Below, piece by piece: positions 63,809-64,000 of a stretch of 64,000 nucleotides of DNA. The translations under genes were made by a program, and so were the position numbers. The stretch is from positions 310,001 through 374,000 of the forward strand of contig NZ_FOEJ01000003.1 of assembly GCF_900110705.1 (NCBI RefSeq), written 5' to 3'. The DNA comes from Loktanella sp. DSM 29012. GTDB lineage: Bacteria; Pseudomonadota; Alphaproteobacteria; Rhodobacterales; Rhodobacteraceae. Numbering within the stretch: the first letter of the stretch is position 1; the number at the start of each line of letters is the position of its first letter. The notes under the pieces were generated by a model. The model saw only the letters and a list, made by a program, of their open reading frames with translations. It ran no database searches and was not told where the DNA came from.

Positions 63809-63856
63809 CGGGGTCCCCTCCAAGTTGTCGATTGTCATAGCGTCGTTTCCTGACAT

Positions 63857-64000
63857 TCGACTCTCCTTCGTGTCGGCTGGGCATCACTTAGCCGCTCGCC
63901 CTGGCGGTGTCACTTGTTTTTTAAGGACGCCCATGTGGTTGTGGCCGGCGCGATGCACACATAACCTTGGCTGAAATGACCATAGGGAACCGCCATGCAA
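63857..64000. other. Window end, intergenic
   Basis: No gene is complete here. ATG at 63995 with AGGGAA before it may begin a plus-strand gene, but only two codons are inside the window. The region would also hold the dksA promoter. Confidence 0.4.

Overview
This window is a stretch of ordinary chromosome from an alphaproteobacterium of the Rhodobacterales (Roseobacter-type). The assignment rests on gene content and order, not on a database search: divergent pepA-holC and lptFG, followed by lptD-surA-pdxA-rsmA; yceD-rpmF-plsX-fabH-ihfA-merR; scpAB-nagZ-SPOR-argS beside a dGTPase-like gene and erpA; prfA-prmC; a DksA with a single-cysteine zinc-finger region; DUF4167 and OlsB proteins; and an Asp-type HemB. 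The sequence is GC-rich. I see no IS element, prophage, CRISPR array, plasmid function or rRNA operon. Two tRNA genes are present, Leu-CAA and Pro-GGG.

Layout. 1-4 kb: 5' part of mfd, a four-helix membrane protein, hemB, a SYLF lipoprotein and a MobA-like nucleotidyltransferase. 4.1-13.6 kb: one 3161-residue RTX/Ig-like/Hint surface or secreted protein, followed by about 620 nt of gene-free upstream DNA. 14.2-18.9 kb: tRNA-Leu, a zinc metallopeptidase, DedA and DsbB membrane proteins, and an Lrp regulator divergent from an arginase-ornithine cyclodeaminase pair. 19-26.6 kb: gyrA, two paralogous small outer-membrane barrels, trmFO, gluQRS, hisI and a NifU-like protein. 27-36.8 kb: a 40-residue membrane protein under an SOS box, holC, pepA and the LPS transport/outer-membrane biogenesis operon. 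36.8-46 kb: DUF4167, prmC-prfA, DUF1499, an M20 amidohydrolase, mazG, an iron-binding protein, uup, olsB and msrB. 46.4-51 kb: bamE divergent from the yceD-rpmF-plsX-fabH-ihfA-merR group, then tRNA-Pro. 51-64 kb: dCTP deaminase, scpBA, nagZ, SPOR, argS, an antiporter, dGTPase-like, erpA, a 36-residue protein, xth, a secreted protein, an FAD monooxygenase and dksA.

Related functions recur. Envelope building (LptF, LptG, LptD, SurA, BamE, OlsB, PlsX, FabH, NagZ, SPOR) and translation or RNA maintenance (RsmA, TrmFO, GluQRS, PrfA, PrmC, L32, ArgS, Uup) dominate. Many genes are translationally coupled by ATGA or GTGA overlaps.

The signals I would follow first are these. (1) A perfect alphaproteobacterial LexA box in front of a 40-codon membrane-protein gene, a plausible SidA-type SOS effector. 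(2) A 36-codon gene behind a GGAAC-N17-CGTT promoter-like element. (3) A dispersed intergenic repeat with a conserved AAATA core, present in at least four copies, one of which supplies the rsmA ribosome-binding region. (4) A perfect 11-bp hairpin that ends exactly at the trmFO start codon. (5) The mosaic, internally duplicated RTX-Hint protein. All calls come from reading the sequence; no search, folding or expression data were available.
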